From: Patiria miniata
Lineage: Eukaryota > Echinodermata > Asteroidea > Valvatida > Asterinidae
Length of the DNA stretch: 64,000 nucleotides
Assembly: GCF_015706575.1 (NCBI RefSeq)
Contig: NW_024037056.1
Location: forward strand, 15,179,405 to 15,243,404
Reading direction: 5' to 3'
The position numbers were made by a program, and so were the translations under genes. Shown here piece after piece: positions 24,093-36,144 of the stretch (within the stretch, counting starts at the first letter, position 1; each line of letters opens with the position of its first letter). The notes beneath the pieces were generated by a model that saw only the letters and a list, made by a program, of their open reading frames with translations, searched no databases and had not been told where the DNA came from.

Positions 24093-26284
24093 GTAAGACG
24101 ATTTTACAAAAGGTTTTTTTTAACGCAAGCAGTGCGGTCACCGGGACTTGTTTTGGCATGGTTAGGTCGCTTCCACGATGCTTTGTCATCGGAAAGTTCT
24201 GGCGCTGTGAGTCATTGTGTGTGCCAGTATTGGTAAAATTTCATTGTAGGAAAAGTAAGCACCATCTGTCAAAATGAGAACTGTTTTTTCCCCAATTTTT
24301 ATTTGAACAAAACAGCTGTACGTTTGTGAGAATGTGAAGTTGTCAATCTTTGTTTTACTACATGAGTGTGGTTTTTGATGCGTGTGTGTGTCGACATCGC
24401 CAGGAAATCGGTGGGAAATTTTGATTGGTTCTTGTACATGTACTCGTCAAAATCCATATTTCATTAGCACAGCATAATAGTGTCATCAATACGTACCGTA
24501 TATTATACGCGCCCCAATTCTTTTTACTGATACGTTTTTGTGCTTCGGTCTATAGGGAAAATGAATTTGTGTCAGTTTCAGAGGTGGCCTGTGACGCAGA
24601 ACACTTTTTTATATTTTTTTGCTTGAGACAGATGATTCCACTTGCATATTTCAAAACATTAAAGAGACACTACGTCCTGGAAGGCGCCAAATTGAGTTAC
24701 AAAACGCGTTTTGAACGAAATGATGTTAATCGGAAAGAACATTCAAAAGTAAGATATAAACATCCACACAACCTTCCTTTAAAAACTGGATGTTTTTATG
24801 CTATTTTCGCGCGTGTTAATTACACCTAACCTAGTTATGTCAACGAATATTTAGGGTCCACTTTTGCGACCCCAAAATCGGGCTGTTCATGCTAGTTGTG
24901 ATTTCGGCCGTAAAGTGTTCGCCCTTTGCAGACATTTAAGAAACAACATTTGTGCTTTGGTGCTGTCTGTATTATTTATGTGACACACACACAACGTGTA
25001 TCGTACATTGAATGAAAACGACAGGAAAAACGTATGCGTACTCAGTCGTGTCCGATAAACAACCGTTTTTTTCCCCTTCTTTTCTCGGGAACGGTAAGAC
25101 ATAGGTTGTTTTCCTTTCAACCAGATGCTTGAAATAGGATAAGTAAACAATCCAAAACATGACATTTTCGGGGATTTCAGGACGCAGTGCCCCTTTAATA
25201 TCTTTCTAATAATTGGAGGAATGATTGAATGAAAATGAAAGCATTTTGTGTCATACAAGTCAGTTAATAAACATTTCAAATTCAAATCCTCCAAGTGCAA
25301 CATATAGAGACAAACTGCCGAGGCCTCGTCTTTGGAAAACATCTCTCGTTCTTTTGTCTCAATTTTCAGAGGCGACAGGCGCCAGTCCAGGTCCTTTTCC
25401 GTGTCAAAGGCCCTCTTCAACAACCGACCAATCGCCAGTCTGCCAACAGAGGGCGCTATGGCCCTTCCAACCGTCTAGACTATCGCCCCAGAGGCGGTCC
25501 GGGTGGGGCGGAGTTTCGTGTTGCGGGGAGCGGAGGGGGACTTAAGTACAGCACCGGTCCTGGGGCCGTTGGGGGTAGGGGAGGTGGGGGTGGTGGGAGA
25601 CGAACTGCCCCCGCTAATTTTGTCCGGAACCCCAAATTCCCCAAGAGTTTGTACGACGTGGAGATGAGCATGCGCCAAGTCTATAAGAATAAACCCCTCA
25701 AGATCACCCCAGGAATGTCGTTCCCAGACCCAAAGTCCAACAGGTCCATCAGTAATCCCAGGGCACCGAGATTTGAGTACGAGTATGAGCCGTCCCGTGA
25801 AGACTACAACATCATCCACAATCCGATGGCTGGTGCCGAGGATGAGAGCGAAATGATGGCTGGTGGTTTGGTGCGGGAGCGGTACATCGACGCTGTCGCG
25901 TACGGCAGCGACAGCGACACCGACAGCGACACTCCAGACGGTCAATTCATCAAGGACGACGACAGCGAAGTGTCTGATGCTGATGACGCCGACGGGGACG
26001 TGGAGGGCGTGATGATGCAGCAACAAGCGCAGATGGAAGTTGAGCAGCTGTACGCGCACACCCGCCCCAAGGCGCACCGGGTCCGCGAGGCGCAGTTGCT
26101 GGAGACGGAGCCGCCGGCGTTCGAGCCGCAGCCCCCGCCGCCGAGGGCTCCCGTCGACCCGGTGCTGGTCATCCCACGTGCGATTGTACGAGAGGAGGAG
26201 TTGCAACGCGAGCAGCGCTACGGAAGCAGGAATGGCGCCGCTAGCACTAGCACTCCGGACGACAACAACAACGGCATGGAATAA
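24087..26284 (+). CDS. Unrecognised protein, 306 residues, two coding exons
   Basis: Exon 1 contributes only Met-Glu (24087-24092, donor GTAAG); exon 2 is 25370-26284 after the acceptor AATTTTCAG, in phase 0. The N-terminal third is Arg/Gly-rich (RGGPGGAEF, GGRGGGGGGRR), as in RNA-binding proteins. Then comes a less biased block likely to be the conserved core (FPKSLYDVEMSMRQVYKNKP, ITPGMSFPDPKSN), an Asp/Ser acidic run (SDSDTDSDTPDG, DDDSEVSDADDADGD), a Gln-rich segment and a Pro-rich stretch. No signal peptide or membrane helix. I do not recognise the family. The exon is much more GC-rich than its surroundings, and composition and splice phase argue that it is real. Confidence 0.75.
24663..25194 (+). 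mobile_element. MITE family E, copy 1 (TTAA-flanked)
   Basis: TTAA at 24659 and 25195; ends AGAGACACTACGTCCTGGA and CAGGACGCAGTGCCCCT are inverse. It shares TCTCGGGAACGGTAAGAC and AACATGACATTTTC with 34534-35422. In the intron of the unknown gene. Confidence 0.87.
25370..26284 (+). CDS. Unknown gene, coding exon 2 (residues 3-306)
   Basis: Opens RRQAPVQVLFRVKGPLQQ and ends NNGME, TAA. An AATAAA (26280-26285) overlaps the stop codon; a more usual poly(A) signal lies at 26961-26966. Two long open frames on the opposite strand are shadows of its GC-rich codons. Confidence 0.78.
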   Translation, partial: RRQAPVQVLFRVKGPLQQPTNRQSANRGRYGPSNRLDYRPRGGPGGAEFRVAGSGGGLKYSTGPGAVGGRGGGGGGRRTAPANFVRNPKFPKSLYDVEMSMRQVYKNKPLKITPGMSFPDPKSNRSISNPRAPRFEYEYEPSREDYNIIHNPMAGAEDESEMMAGGLVRERYIDAVAYGSDSDTDSDTPDGQFIKDDDSEVSDADDADGDVEGVMMQQQAQMEVEQLYAHTRPKAHRVREAQLLETEPPAFEPQPPPPRAPVDPVLVIPRAIVREEELQREQRYGSRNGAASTSTPDDNNNGME

Positions 26285-26465
26285 AAACAACGAGCTTGGC
26301 GTTTACTGTCTTTGGCGTTTTTCGTTGGCCAAATTTACAGAAAGAATATTACAAAATACAACATTTTAAAGACAAATTGAGCTGTGGTTCTGAGCAGATA
26401 GAACCAGATTTATTAACACAACCCGACGTTTCGCTCAATTGCAGTGCATAAAAGCACCTACATTG

Positions 26466-26609
26466 TACACTGTAAACAAGTTGGGCAAAATGGCCATCCG
26501 ATAATTCTTCCTAATAGTTTGACAGTTTTCACCCAATTCAACCCAATATGAGGGAATGCTGGGTAAGTTACATTGCCCAACAGTGTGTACCCAACCTTTT
26601 TACAGTGTA
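26466..26609. mobile_element. Short MITE with TACACTGTAAA ends
   Basis: TACACTGTAAACAAGTTGGG at the left, CCCAACCTTTTTACAGTGTA at the right, 144 bp. ACACTGTAAA-type ends are common among hAT-like MITEs, but the superfamily is not certain. Confidence 0.75.
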
Positions 26610-29600
26610 GTTTATCATTAAAAAAATAGAATACCTGTTTTTGTTATTATCTTAAAACAAATGTTTTGGTTTAAAACTTTAGTTTCGGGTCGATCTGGGA
26701 ACCTTTATTTTCTGCATTCTTATTATATTTTTCAAAATGTCGAATTATGAAATGTGCACACTAATATATATATATTATAATGAGATATTCCGATTTTACT
26801 TTAAATTGGTCGGGGAAATTAATTGGTTCGAAGTTTTTTCTTAATTTATGAGTTGTATTCTCCTTGATAGAAACTTGAAAGGGCCAATGTAAAAAAAAGT
26901 GTAAATAATGCTTTAAATTTGCAACACATTGTAGAAAAAAAAGCGTCGAGTTTGTAGTGCAATAAAGCATAGACGAATCCGGGGATATGATCACTGTGTA
27001 CAAAGCTATAATGCTTTCGCCATTGAAGGGGGCCTTCGTGATAGAATTGATATCGTGCTCAGATTGGCCTATAATTTTAAGCAATTAGGGTAGATAAATA
27101 ACTGGGCTGACTTCAAGAATAAAGTGATTCTAAAGGTTCACAAATGGCTTTGTAGCAATATCGATCATTGATAATTATCGTACAATAAATGAAGTAATAG
27201 TAAGGGAATATATGAAGTTTATTTGTAAATGACAGTTGTAGAAATGGCAGTTTTGGGAGATGTAGTGTGCAGTGATTGCAGATTATACACACATGGGCCA
27301 ACATGTGGTTTTAATGTAAATGTTTATGGCATTTACCTTAATTAAATAAGTGGAGGTTTTTGGCAAAATATACTGCAATAAGATGAAAAGTATGGGCAGT
27401 AGCAGCAAATAAAAAGAAGGCAATTTTTGAGGGACTGAGTTTTATATTTTTCCAGTTATTGACCAATTTTTTTTTTAATAAGCCAAATCGGTACAGTACA
27501 GCGCAAGTGACTATATAGCAAAGATTCGAATGAGACAAAACAGAAGTTGACGAGAAGTTTGCACATCAATCGCTTTGTGCGGTATAATTTTACCTCGACT
27601 AGAATGTTAAAAAAAAAAACACTGACGAGTTAAAGAAAGGTTAAACTGTTATATAAGAGAATAGAAAGTAACGTAAATCGTAGTCTGAGTACCAACCGTT
27701 CTCCACGGAGCCCATCTCCGGTAGAACGTCTGGTATATCTAAGCATGCGTGACGTCATTTCATTCCGAAATCTGGACTAAGAGTTTGATTGGTCAATTAT
27801 CAATGCCACGTTTTTGTACTATAACGACCTGTACACAAAATGCTGCTAAATTTTTAGCCGTAGCCAAGTAGGCCTAATAATTAAGACATTTTTTTTAAGC
27901 CAAACAAAATTTTCCTTCAAAAGAGGGCGCACTTCACAAATAGTGGTCATCACCACCGTACGGAATTTTTGTCAAGACGGAGAAAACCTAAATTGAACTC
28001 AAAATCTACGGAAAATCTGCTGAAGTATTGAAAAAATATTACAACACATTGGTCTTTCTCTATTCAGCACGCCCTTTCTCGAAAGATTTTTTTAATTTGT
28101 TTGACGGTATCTCACGAAATTTAATCTCCTCATGTAAGACATCAAGACCGATCACTTGCTGAACTTAAAACTTAATATAGCCTGACCTGGTGAGCTCGGG
28201 TTATTGCTCAAACAACGAGTGTATTATTATTTTCCCATGGACCTTGACTTTTCATTGTTCATTTGGTTTGTATTTTTCACGTTTAAAATACTTTATTTTT
28301 TTCGGGTGTGCTCTTTTTCATTGTTTGATGGTTTCTCATGAAATTCAATCTCATAATGTAATTACACAGTCATCATGACAAATCACTGAATATTCAATTT
28401 GAAAATACAGAACAACCGGCCTCGTTTTGGGGCAACAACTCAAGAAATACACGTAATTACATAAAAATGAATTTTCGTGTACTCATTTGTCATGATGTTT
28501 AACATGAACAGATTTAATTACATAAAAAAGGTCAAACAATCAACCTATTATGACCGTAACAAAACAGGGTTTTAATCGCGACAAATACAATCCTAATGGA
28601 AGTCAACGTGGATTTCTAGCTTTTCAAACACTAGATTGTTACGATCATATTATTATAATGCTTTCATTGAACAAAAAAAAAACGCACTTGTTGCGGGACG
28701 ATAACTCAAAAAAATTCATGATTCATTCAATTGAAATTCGTCCACTGGTTGGTCGTGATATTATGCCACAATGGCTTTGAAAGTTAACAGAGATCATTAA
28801 ACAATGGGATTTTTTAAAAACAAAAACAATGTAGTGTGTTAAAAGCGAGAAATACAACTCCAGTAATCTAGTAATGCCTAAATAGGCCTAAACTTTTGAA
28901 AGTAACATGGCCGGTTCCTGACATTGGCTACACTTAAAATCACCGCAGTCTTTGTCTTATCGTTTTTGAATGTCACGATACTGCAAACTCAATGTGCTAC
29001 AAAACGAGGACTAGATTTGTTCTATTAATACATCGGAAACAACAATCTTAAACGAAAACACATTATCAGGATGTTGTACACAGACAGTGAATTGGAGTAC
29101 ACAGTGGTATGGTTATCCAATCAAGGGTACACCCCAGTAAATAGGCCAAAAATCCTGATGAATAAAAGTTATACACTCAAATTATTCTATGGAGAGTTCT
29201 GAGAGCCATGGAATTGGGGAATTGAAGACACATGGCACTGCACCTCTGGCCTGGACTTGAGGTTTCGAATTCTGAGCATTTTGTGGCGCTTTTAGGCCAT
29301 GTGGTGGAGAGATCCTTTTTTAAATGGCTACTTTTCCAGTTCTGAAAATATCAGTAGTTTTAGGGGTGATCTTATTTGGCTGAGAATTTCTCCAAAAAGT
29401 CACTTGTCAACCCACCAAAAATTGAAAAGGAAAATGAAAGACAGCATGTGGATCACCATTTTTCTGTGCAGCCTGAACACCTGTGAGAGTTCTGAGTATT
29501 TTAAAAAGAATTTTTTTAAGTATGGGGATTTAACACTAGTGTCTATGGATTTTTTTTATACTGAGGTGCACCCCGAAGTAAAACTTCTTTGAGTTGGACA

Positions 29601-30190
29601 GCGCCACCTTCTGGCGGATATAGATAGGTGACACGTACTTTTGACAATTTACAACGTTTTCTGTGGTCTGTCTGGTTTTTCTGGGGCTGTTACGTCAATC
29701 GTAAAATCATTCATCAGTTTCAAACTGCAAGATTAATCGAAGTATGGAAAAACAAACACCGACCTCACAACGGGTTGTGCAAACAACATCTGTCATAATA
29801 TATATTTTTTTAAGGTGGAGATCGAGAAACGTTTCAATAGAGGGCGCCCTGTCCTTTTAGCGGTCATGCTGGTAAAATGAGCACAATTAACGAATTGTAG
29901 GTAAACAAATTGTGCAACTTGTAAGAAATATTTAACAAGTTATTATTGTTATCGTCATAGGTACAATTTTAATCTTAAATAAGGGTGCCATGCATTTTAG
30001 CGTTAAGTAGAACAGTAGGAGTATGAGGGTATATTTATTTTTTATGAAGTCTCGTTTAAAGGAATTTTTAAAAGTCAATAAACAATATTTAATGGGGTTT
30101 AATTGCATTTATTTTTGAACTGTAACATAACAACTGAAAAACTGAATACATGGGGTTTTTTTTCTACAAAAATGTAATACCTATTTCATC
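26610..30190. other. AT-rich stretch without recognisable genes
   Basis: Only short frames in compositionally biased sequence. Weakly repeated segments occur around 28065-28160, 28310-28400 and 28480-28560 (TTGTTTGA(T/C)GGT, ATCATGACAAAT) in mixed orientations. No RNA gene or conserved coding block seen. Confidence 0.6.
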
Positions 30191-30717
30191 GCGTGTAAAC
30201 AACTTTGTTTACATTTTTACAGTCGGCGCACGTGCTATTTTCGCGCAACCTGCAGTGTCACTTAACTTGTCAACACGCGCATCACGCATGCGCACTTTGG
30301 CGCGAGTTGTTTGTCTCGTTTGAGCCACGCCTCCTTGACCTACAGTTCACAGCTGGAGCTTCCGCGCCCAATTGTGCTACAAAGAACGTCAAAGTAGATT
30401 TCCCACTTACAAAGCGGACCGTAGTTTTTCGATAGATTTTGATTTCCTACGAGCATAGCGGTCATTAATTGGGCGCTTAAACGAGCCGTCCAAGTAGCAA
30501 AGTCGCGTAAAACCTGAGCTGCCTGCAGCTGGCTGAACATGCTTCTGTGGACGATCTGCTCTTAAAATTAGCGGAAAATTCCCCATTATTTACCGGACGT
30601 CTTGACATAACTCCCCTGTTTTCGCGACAGGAAAGCTAGGAGTTGTCATCTTCAAATTCTTCAGCAGCACACGAGCTGCTTGCGGTGAATTCCAGCGTTG
30701 TTTTACGGCCATTATCG
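30191..30717 (+). promoter_or_regulatory. CpG-rich putative distal promoter and 5' UTR exon (possibly IRS)
   Basis: A locally GC- and CpG-rich segment in AT-rich surroundings. It contains CGCATGCGCA (NRF-1-like, 30285-30294) and TTTGGCGCG (E2F-like, from 30296). It ends in a strong donor, ATTATCG then GTGAGT, at 30717/30718. The next plausible plus-strand exon is the IRS 5' UTR at 38686, after a TTTTTACAG acceptor. It could be a non-coding first exon of IRS or of an unseen transcript. Confidence 0.35.
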
Positions 30718-31187
30718 GTGAGTATTCCGAACCGAAATTGTTTTTCAGTAATTTCATCCATTTCATGATTTTATTGATGTGTTTTTCACGTAAGCGCTAA
30801 GCGTTGGTTGTTGAGTAGATTAAATGTGTTTGCTTGCGCAATGCGGGGCTCGATTGAACGCTTGACTGACGATGTGTGACAAGTCATTCAAAAATTAAGT
30901 AGGCCTTGGCCTATCATTTACATTATAAATAGAGACCTATGCAATATGATGATGACTAGTTATATTTATTTTGGCATTGTTATGTGTTTGTTGCGGTTGT
31001 TGAATGTTGGTCGCATTTGCCATGTTTGCACAGTACTACAATTTTGGATGAATGTCCTATGGTGTTATTCCTCCATGCATCATTGCATGGTACACCTAAA
31101 AATCAGTCAAAATTGTTGATTTTTTTAATTTAAATGCTAGGGGGCCTACACATTTTATAACTCAATAACTCCAATTTCGGCACAATT

Positions 31188-32146
31188 GCAGAATACCCCG
31201 CCACTCACCTATCCCACCTTGTATCCGGATACGCGGATACGGAGTCACGCTTGGATGCTCAACCAAAACAACACGCGTGCGTGTCCGCTAAAGTCCACCC
31301 CGTATCCGCGTATCCACTTCCCGGCACCTACATGTACTTTGACTTTGGACTTGGACAGTTTTCCCTGCTCCCCATTCAACTCACGTTGTCTCTGCCTTCG
31401 TTATTTTCCAACATGGATATTGATGCCTCGTTCTCAAAAATATTTTCCTCCGCTAAAAATAAAGTCCACCCCGTATCGCCGTATCCGCGTATCCACTTCC
31501 CGGCACCTACTTTGGACTTAGATTTATTTAACCTTACCCCTGCTCCCCATTCAATTCAAGTTGTCCCTGCTGGCCGCATTTCTTATAACAGGGAAATAGC
31601 GCCCTCTTTAGACCCTCCACCGCTCAAATCCACCCCGTATATTGTATCTGCGTATTCACTTCCCGACATCTACATGTACTTTGGACATTTCTGCAACATT
31701 TTCCGACTGCGTAGCCATTTATTTTACGCAGTGGCTATTGTTACGGCAGCCGTAACGCATTTCCCATTTTCTATCGTTACGGTAGACTGCAACTTTTATA
31801 AAAACATGAGAAGAAAATATAAAATTAGAAGGAAAAAAGTGAAATTGAACGTTATGAAATTCGGACTTTATTTCCCTTTAAAAAAAAATCCTCCAAAGCC
31901 TCAGGTTAGAAAAGGAACAAAATTCGAGTGCAAAACTGAGATGCGAACCCGCAACCTCGCGGTGCAAAATCCTACCCTCTATCGACTGAGCTGTCGCACT
32001 GCTCGCTAAAACGTGGGGAAACAAATAATTATATACCTGCGTGCGTATCAAAAAAGTATCGTAGAGGGCGCTAAACAATGACTGCCGTAACGATAGCCAC
32101 TTCGTTGATTTTAAGGGGGTAATTTCCGCGTGGCGGGGTATTCTGC
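31188..32146. mobile_element. Non-autonomous DNA transposon, 0.96 kb, GCAGAATACCCCGCCAC ends
   Basis: 17-bp perfect inverted ends at 31188-31204 and 32130-32146, with AATT on both sides as a possible 4-bp target duplication. Inside, a block AAAGTCCACCCCGTATC, CGCGTATCCACTTCCCGGCA and CCTAC is repeated near 31290, 31463 and 31622, and a tRNA-like segment lies near the right end. The 252-codon open frame inside does not resemble a transposase. Confidence 0.85.
31925..32010 (-). mobile_element. tRNA-like (SINE head) segment inside the DNA transposon
   Basis: On the minus strand GCGACAGCTCAGTCGATAGA (A-box region) is followed at tRNA spacing by GGTTGCGGGTTCGCATCTC (B box). The arms do not form a full cloverleaf, so it is a tRNA-derived fragment, not a tRNA gene. 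Confidence 0.6.
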
Positions 32147-32640
32147 AATTACTCCCCACTTTCCAAGAACGTGATGATTGCTAGAAATCGTCTGGCCCAA
32201 TAAATGGGCGATCATGTAGTGTAGGGCCATGTACTGGGCTTCCTCTGCATTAAGAGCCACATGATACGTAAATTTGAGGGGGAATTTAGAGAAAGTTTGT
32301 CCGAAATGACTGCGGATTTTTTTAGAGGTTAAAAAGACTTCTATAAGTTCTAACTAATGTGCAAAAATAGAATAACCATTTGTGCTTGTATTTGGACAAA
32401 TGTAAAATGACAATAATGCCAGGTAAATTTTTTTTTTTAATTCTTGTCCCGGCTTTTTGAAAAAAAATGAAGGAGGTAGCCATTTTTTTTGCTCCTAAGA
32501 TGGCAGATTTTTCAAGACTGCAGATGGATTTTTTTGCCATTTTTTTGCTGATCATAGAAAATTGTGTCCACAGGAGCCATAACCCTTTCTACATAGCTAC
32601 AGTTTTGTTGGAAACAAATATGAAAGACAAGACTACATGT

Positions 32641-33943
32641 AGTGCTGGGCGAGTAACCGAGCACTTGAGTAGGCCTACTCGTGAGTAGTGTTTGCTACTA
32701 ATTCTACTCGTGGTTTTTCATCTACTCGAGTACTCGTCCTGGCGTGAGTAGAAGAAGGTACTCACGAGTAGCAACTTTCTATGACAAGTGCTGACTTACA
32801 AGAAAGTAACAACTCTGCGCCAAACTCTTCTTTTGTCGTAACCTCCCCCAGTAATAAAGGAATCACTACCTCCATCTGTTTCCTTGGGGTTCCACTAGCA
32901 TTCTCAACAATAAATTTTCAAGTAAAATGAGCCTAACTTTTGCATCTAGGGTCATTCCACCGGGTTTGGAAGCAGTGCATGTTACATCCATATATTTGGT
33001 TATATTATTAAAAGTATCAATGCATTCTTAACAATTGCTCAACATAATATTTGTCTTAAGGTGTTTCAATACTTGAGAAAGTTTGAAATCATTTGAAAGT
33101 ACTCTGACAAAAATATGAGCAAAAACGTATTAATTCGGATGTAACATTGACACCGTGTCAATGTTACATCCAAATATTCTTTTTTGCCATTTTTTACACG
33201 TACATGTATGTAAAATATTACCCAAACTGACATTGCATATTTACAACTGGACACCTAAGCACCAAGAAAAGCTTTTGTTTTGGTATAGTCAGGGTTCAAA
33301 TATAGCAGAAACAATACCTCAAGTGTGGATGTAACGGTGTAAAAATCACTCAATGGAAGTGTGACATTGGGTTTTACACCGTGTCAGTGTTACATCCACA
33401 CAACCAAGTTATCATTTCTGCTCCATTTGATACCTGACTACCGTAACAAAAGCTTTTCTTATTGTGTTGCATGTATAGTAAGAAGTACGCAAAGTGAATT
33501 TGGGTGATGTTTCGCAGAAATTTAAAAAAAAAGGTACAATGTACAAATGTCACATTTGGACATAACACTGAGACGGTGTCAATGTTACATCCAAAATGAC
33601 ATTTTTTGCTCATATTTTTGGCAAAATACATTGAAATCATTTCAAACTTTCTGCAGTTGTGAAACACCCAACAACAAATATTACGTAGAGCAACTGCTAG
33701 CAAGGCATTCATTCATTCATTCTTAATATGGTCATATGTCACACATTGTTCCCCAACCCGGTGGAATATCTCAGTGCTGAAGAGTGTGGTATGTCTTCCA
33801 TGCTGTTTATAAATTCATAATAATTTTCTTCTCAGTAATGTTGATGCCGTATTTTCTGTATTTATGGGAATTTAGTAAACAACTCGTGAGTACTCGACTA
33901 CTCGTGAGTGCTCGAGTACAAAAATCCACTTCTCTCCCAGGCC
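32641..33943. mobile_element. hAT-like element with ACTCG-word ends, split by a fold-back
   Basis: Left end GTGCTGGGCGAGTAACCGAG and then many CTCGTGAGTA/CTCGAGTACTCG words to about 32780. Right end has the same words at 33884-33920 and a decayed inverse terminus (CTCTCCCAGGC). The fold-back at 32948-33768 interrupts it. The hAT label rests only on the end style. Confidence 0.5.
32948..33768. mobile_element. Fold-back element, about 820 bp, with ATGTTACATCC palindromes
   Basis: Ends GGTCATTCCACCGGGTTTGG and CCAACCCGGTGGAAT are inverse. Internal words GGATGTAACATTGACAC and the exact complement sit back to back at 33138-33172, and similar words recur near 33320, 33370 and 33560. No frame. Confidence 0.8.
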
Positions 33944-34235
33944 TAAAATTGACAGTATATTTGCAAAAGATTGCAAATTATGATTAAAAAAAACCCGAGG
34001 AGGCGGATGGGATAAAAAGAAGCAGTCCATGTCGAGAAACCATTTTTTTTGTGCCTGGCCTAAAATGTCGCAACACACAGTACACATAGCCACAATACAC
34101 TTATTTACACATTTGCCTACAGACGGGATCTTTTTACCATCAGCATACAAGTAGCAGCAGTGCAAGCGTCTGCGAAACCCATCCTGTGTGGCCTTGAACT
34201 ACAAATTAATGATTTCCATTTTGGCTGCCTTGTAG

Positions 34236-34440
34236 AGTCTCACCACTCCTGGGAGAATAAAAAAAAAACCAAGTACCTTTTTATCAAAAACAGGTTCCAC
34301 CTCGCTGTGCCAAATGGAAAATAAATATTTTGCAGTTGAGAATTGCAAAAATTACCCGGTATCACTCTGGGAGAATAAAAAAAAAACTATCAAATCATTT
34401 TTATCAAAATAGGGTCCACCTCACTGTAGTACAAAAAAAA
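34236..34440. repeat. Tandem duplication, about 125-bp unit
   Basis: CTGGGAGAATAAAAAAAAA, TTTTTATCAAAA and GGTTCCACCTC recur at 34250-34300 and 34367-34420. Confidence 0.65.
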
Positions 34441-34533
34441 ATGTGTCTCGCATTTAAGGTTTACATATTGGGAATTTATTTACATTGTAATTACAATGTA
34501 ATGACCTAAATGAAGCAGAACGTTGCCTTTTAA

Positions 34534-35422
34534 AGGGGCATTAGGCCTACGGCCTAAAATCCCTGAAAAATTTATGTGTAAATTGAAGTATTACAAAATG
34601 TACAAAATGTACGTCCACCGACCATCCTTTTAAAACTGGTCGTTTTTGTTTAATTCTTGCAAGAATGATGAGAAAACAAATTTCAGGGGTCAAAATGTTG
34701 ACTCTCAAAAATCGAGCTGTTGAGTGCTACATGTACCGGTAGAAACTTTGTGAATCCTGCCACACAGTGGTTCATATTGGTGCTATATGTATTATGTGAC
34801 ACGCACACAATGTGTACGATACATTGAATAGACACGGCTTCAAATTATCAGTGTTGTCGGACCGGTCTCAAGACTGGTCTCGAGACCACTTTTTGCTGGT
34901 CTCGGTCTTCGGTCTTGGGAGCTGTGGTCTCGGTCTTGGTCTCGGTCTCGGTCCCCTTTGGTCTCAATATTTTGGCTGGTCTTGAGTCAATTTTTGGCAA
35001 TTTTTCCACACTGCCACTGGTCAAAACAATTTCTGTAATCTTAGTGAATAAAAAGGTTACAACATACAACTGTAATTATGTGTTATGTTTTTTATTTAGA
35101 TTATTGTCAGTTACGCGGTCTTGGTCTTGGTCTCGGACCATATCGGTCTCGGTCTCGGTCCGCCTTGAAGGGGCTGGTCTCAGTCTTGGTCTCGAAACTA
35201 CCGGTCTCGGTCTTGGTCCCGCCGATGTCTGCTGCGTCCGATGTAAACAACCAGGTTTGTGTTCGTCATTTCTCGGGAACGGTAAGACTAATCCTTTCAA
35301 CCAGACTTTTGAAAAAGGATTAATACTTATCCTATCGGTCGGTACTTCAAAGGTCAGGCTGAAAGGAAAACAATCTAAAACATGACATTTTCCGGGATTC
35401 CAGGCCGTACCTCTAATCCCCT
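34534..35422 (+). mobile_element. MITE family E, copy 2, carrying an insertion
   Basis: TTAA at 34530 and 35423; ends AGGGGCATTAGGCCTACGG and its approximate inverse. The flanks of the insertion align with the uninterrupted copy at 24663, so the 383-bp GGTCTC element (34849-35231) came later. Confidence 0.83.
34849..35231. mobile_element. Element of GGTCTCGGTCTT repeats nested in MITE E
   Basis: Starts CAGTGTTGTCGGACC and ends with an imperfect inverse (GGTCCCGCCGATGTCTG). The outer 100 bases on each side are runs of GGTCTCGGTCTTGGTCTCGG; the middle is AT-rich. A hAT-like terminus is possible. Confidence 0.6.
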
Positions 35423-36075
35423 TTAAGTACCTTGCGTACTCACAAGGTAATATTTAAAACTGCATGCCCAGGACAACTGTTTGTTTTGCTTTGGGGTTTA
35501 GTTTTTTTGCTTCTAGTCTTTATTGGTTAGATATATTGATCAGAGCAATCCATTTGAAGGTAAGGAATATATGTATTTGGTTGATTGAAGTTTAATGCTT
35601 TCGCTAACCCAGCTGAATAAATAGATTGCGTGTACACATGTCCGCATGTGGGCCGTTCCACGGTTTCAGACGTTTTGGACGTATCAACAGTGTGCATACA
35701 TGTAATAATAATACAGTTGTAACCACAAAGTGGACTGGATTTTATTCTGATCAATTTAAACATATCGGTCAGGTAGTTGTCCTAAAAAAGAAATTGTCCA
35801 TCCAACATTTTTGCTGTTGTAGACATCAACGCGAAACACCATGGTGACGGACATACTCCGACAAATTAATTTTTTGTGTAGGCCCTACTTATAAATATTT
35901 TTTTTTAGTTAAAAGTAACAGCTGAACGGTTGAACATTGTGAGAAATAAATTATAGTTCCATGAAGTGCAGATGATAAGCTTCAAAATGATATGCATGTT
36001 TCATTCGTGGCATTTGGATTTTTTTGAATTTTGTTTCAGTTCTGTGGAATTGTCTGTGTACATGTACAAAAATGT

Positions 36076-36139
36076 AGCCTCAATCCTTCAAAATCCCCCA
36101 TTTTGCAAAGAGGATTTTGGAGGATTTGGGAAGGTTAGG
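36076..36139 (-). mobile_element. MITE family C, terminal fragment
   Basis: GCCTCAATCCTTCAAAATCC and AAGGTTAGGG then TTAA: only one end of a C element, directly against the satellite. Confidence 0.75.
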
Positions 36140-36144
36140 GTTAA

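Noticed and set aside
25475-26290. Long open frame (271 codons) on the minus strand
   Set aside because: It is antisense to the GC-rich exon 2 of the plus-strand gene; no splice or family evidence, and Leu/Val/Arg-rich shadow composition.
31251-32009. 252-codon plus-strand frame
   Set aside because: Lies wholly inside the inverted-end DNA transposon, runs across its internal repeats and a tRNA-like segment, and shows no transposase motifs.
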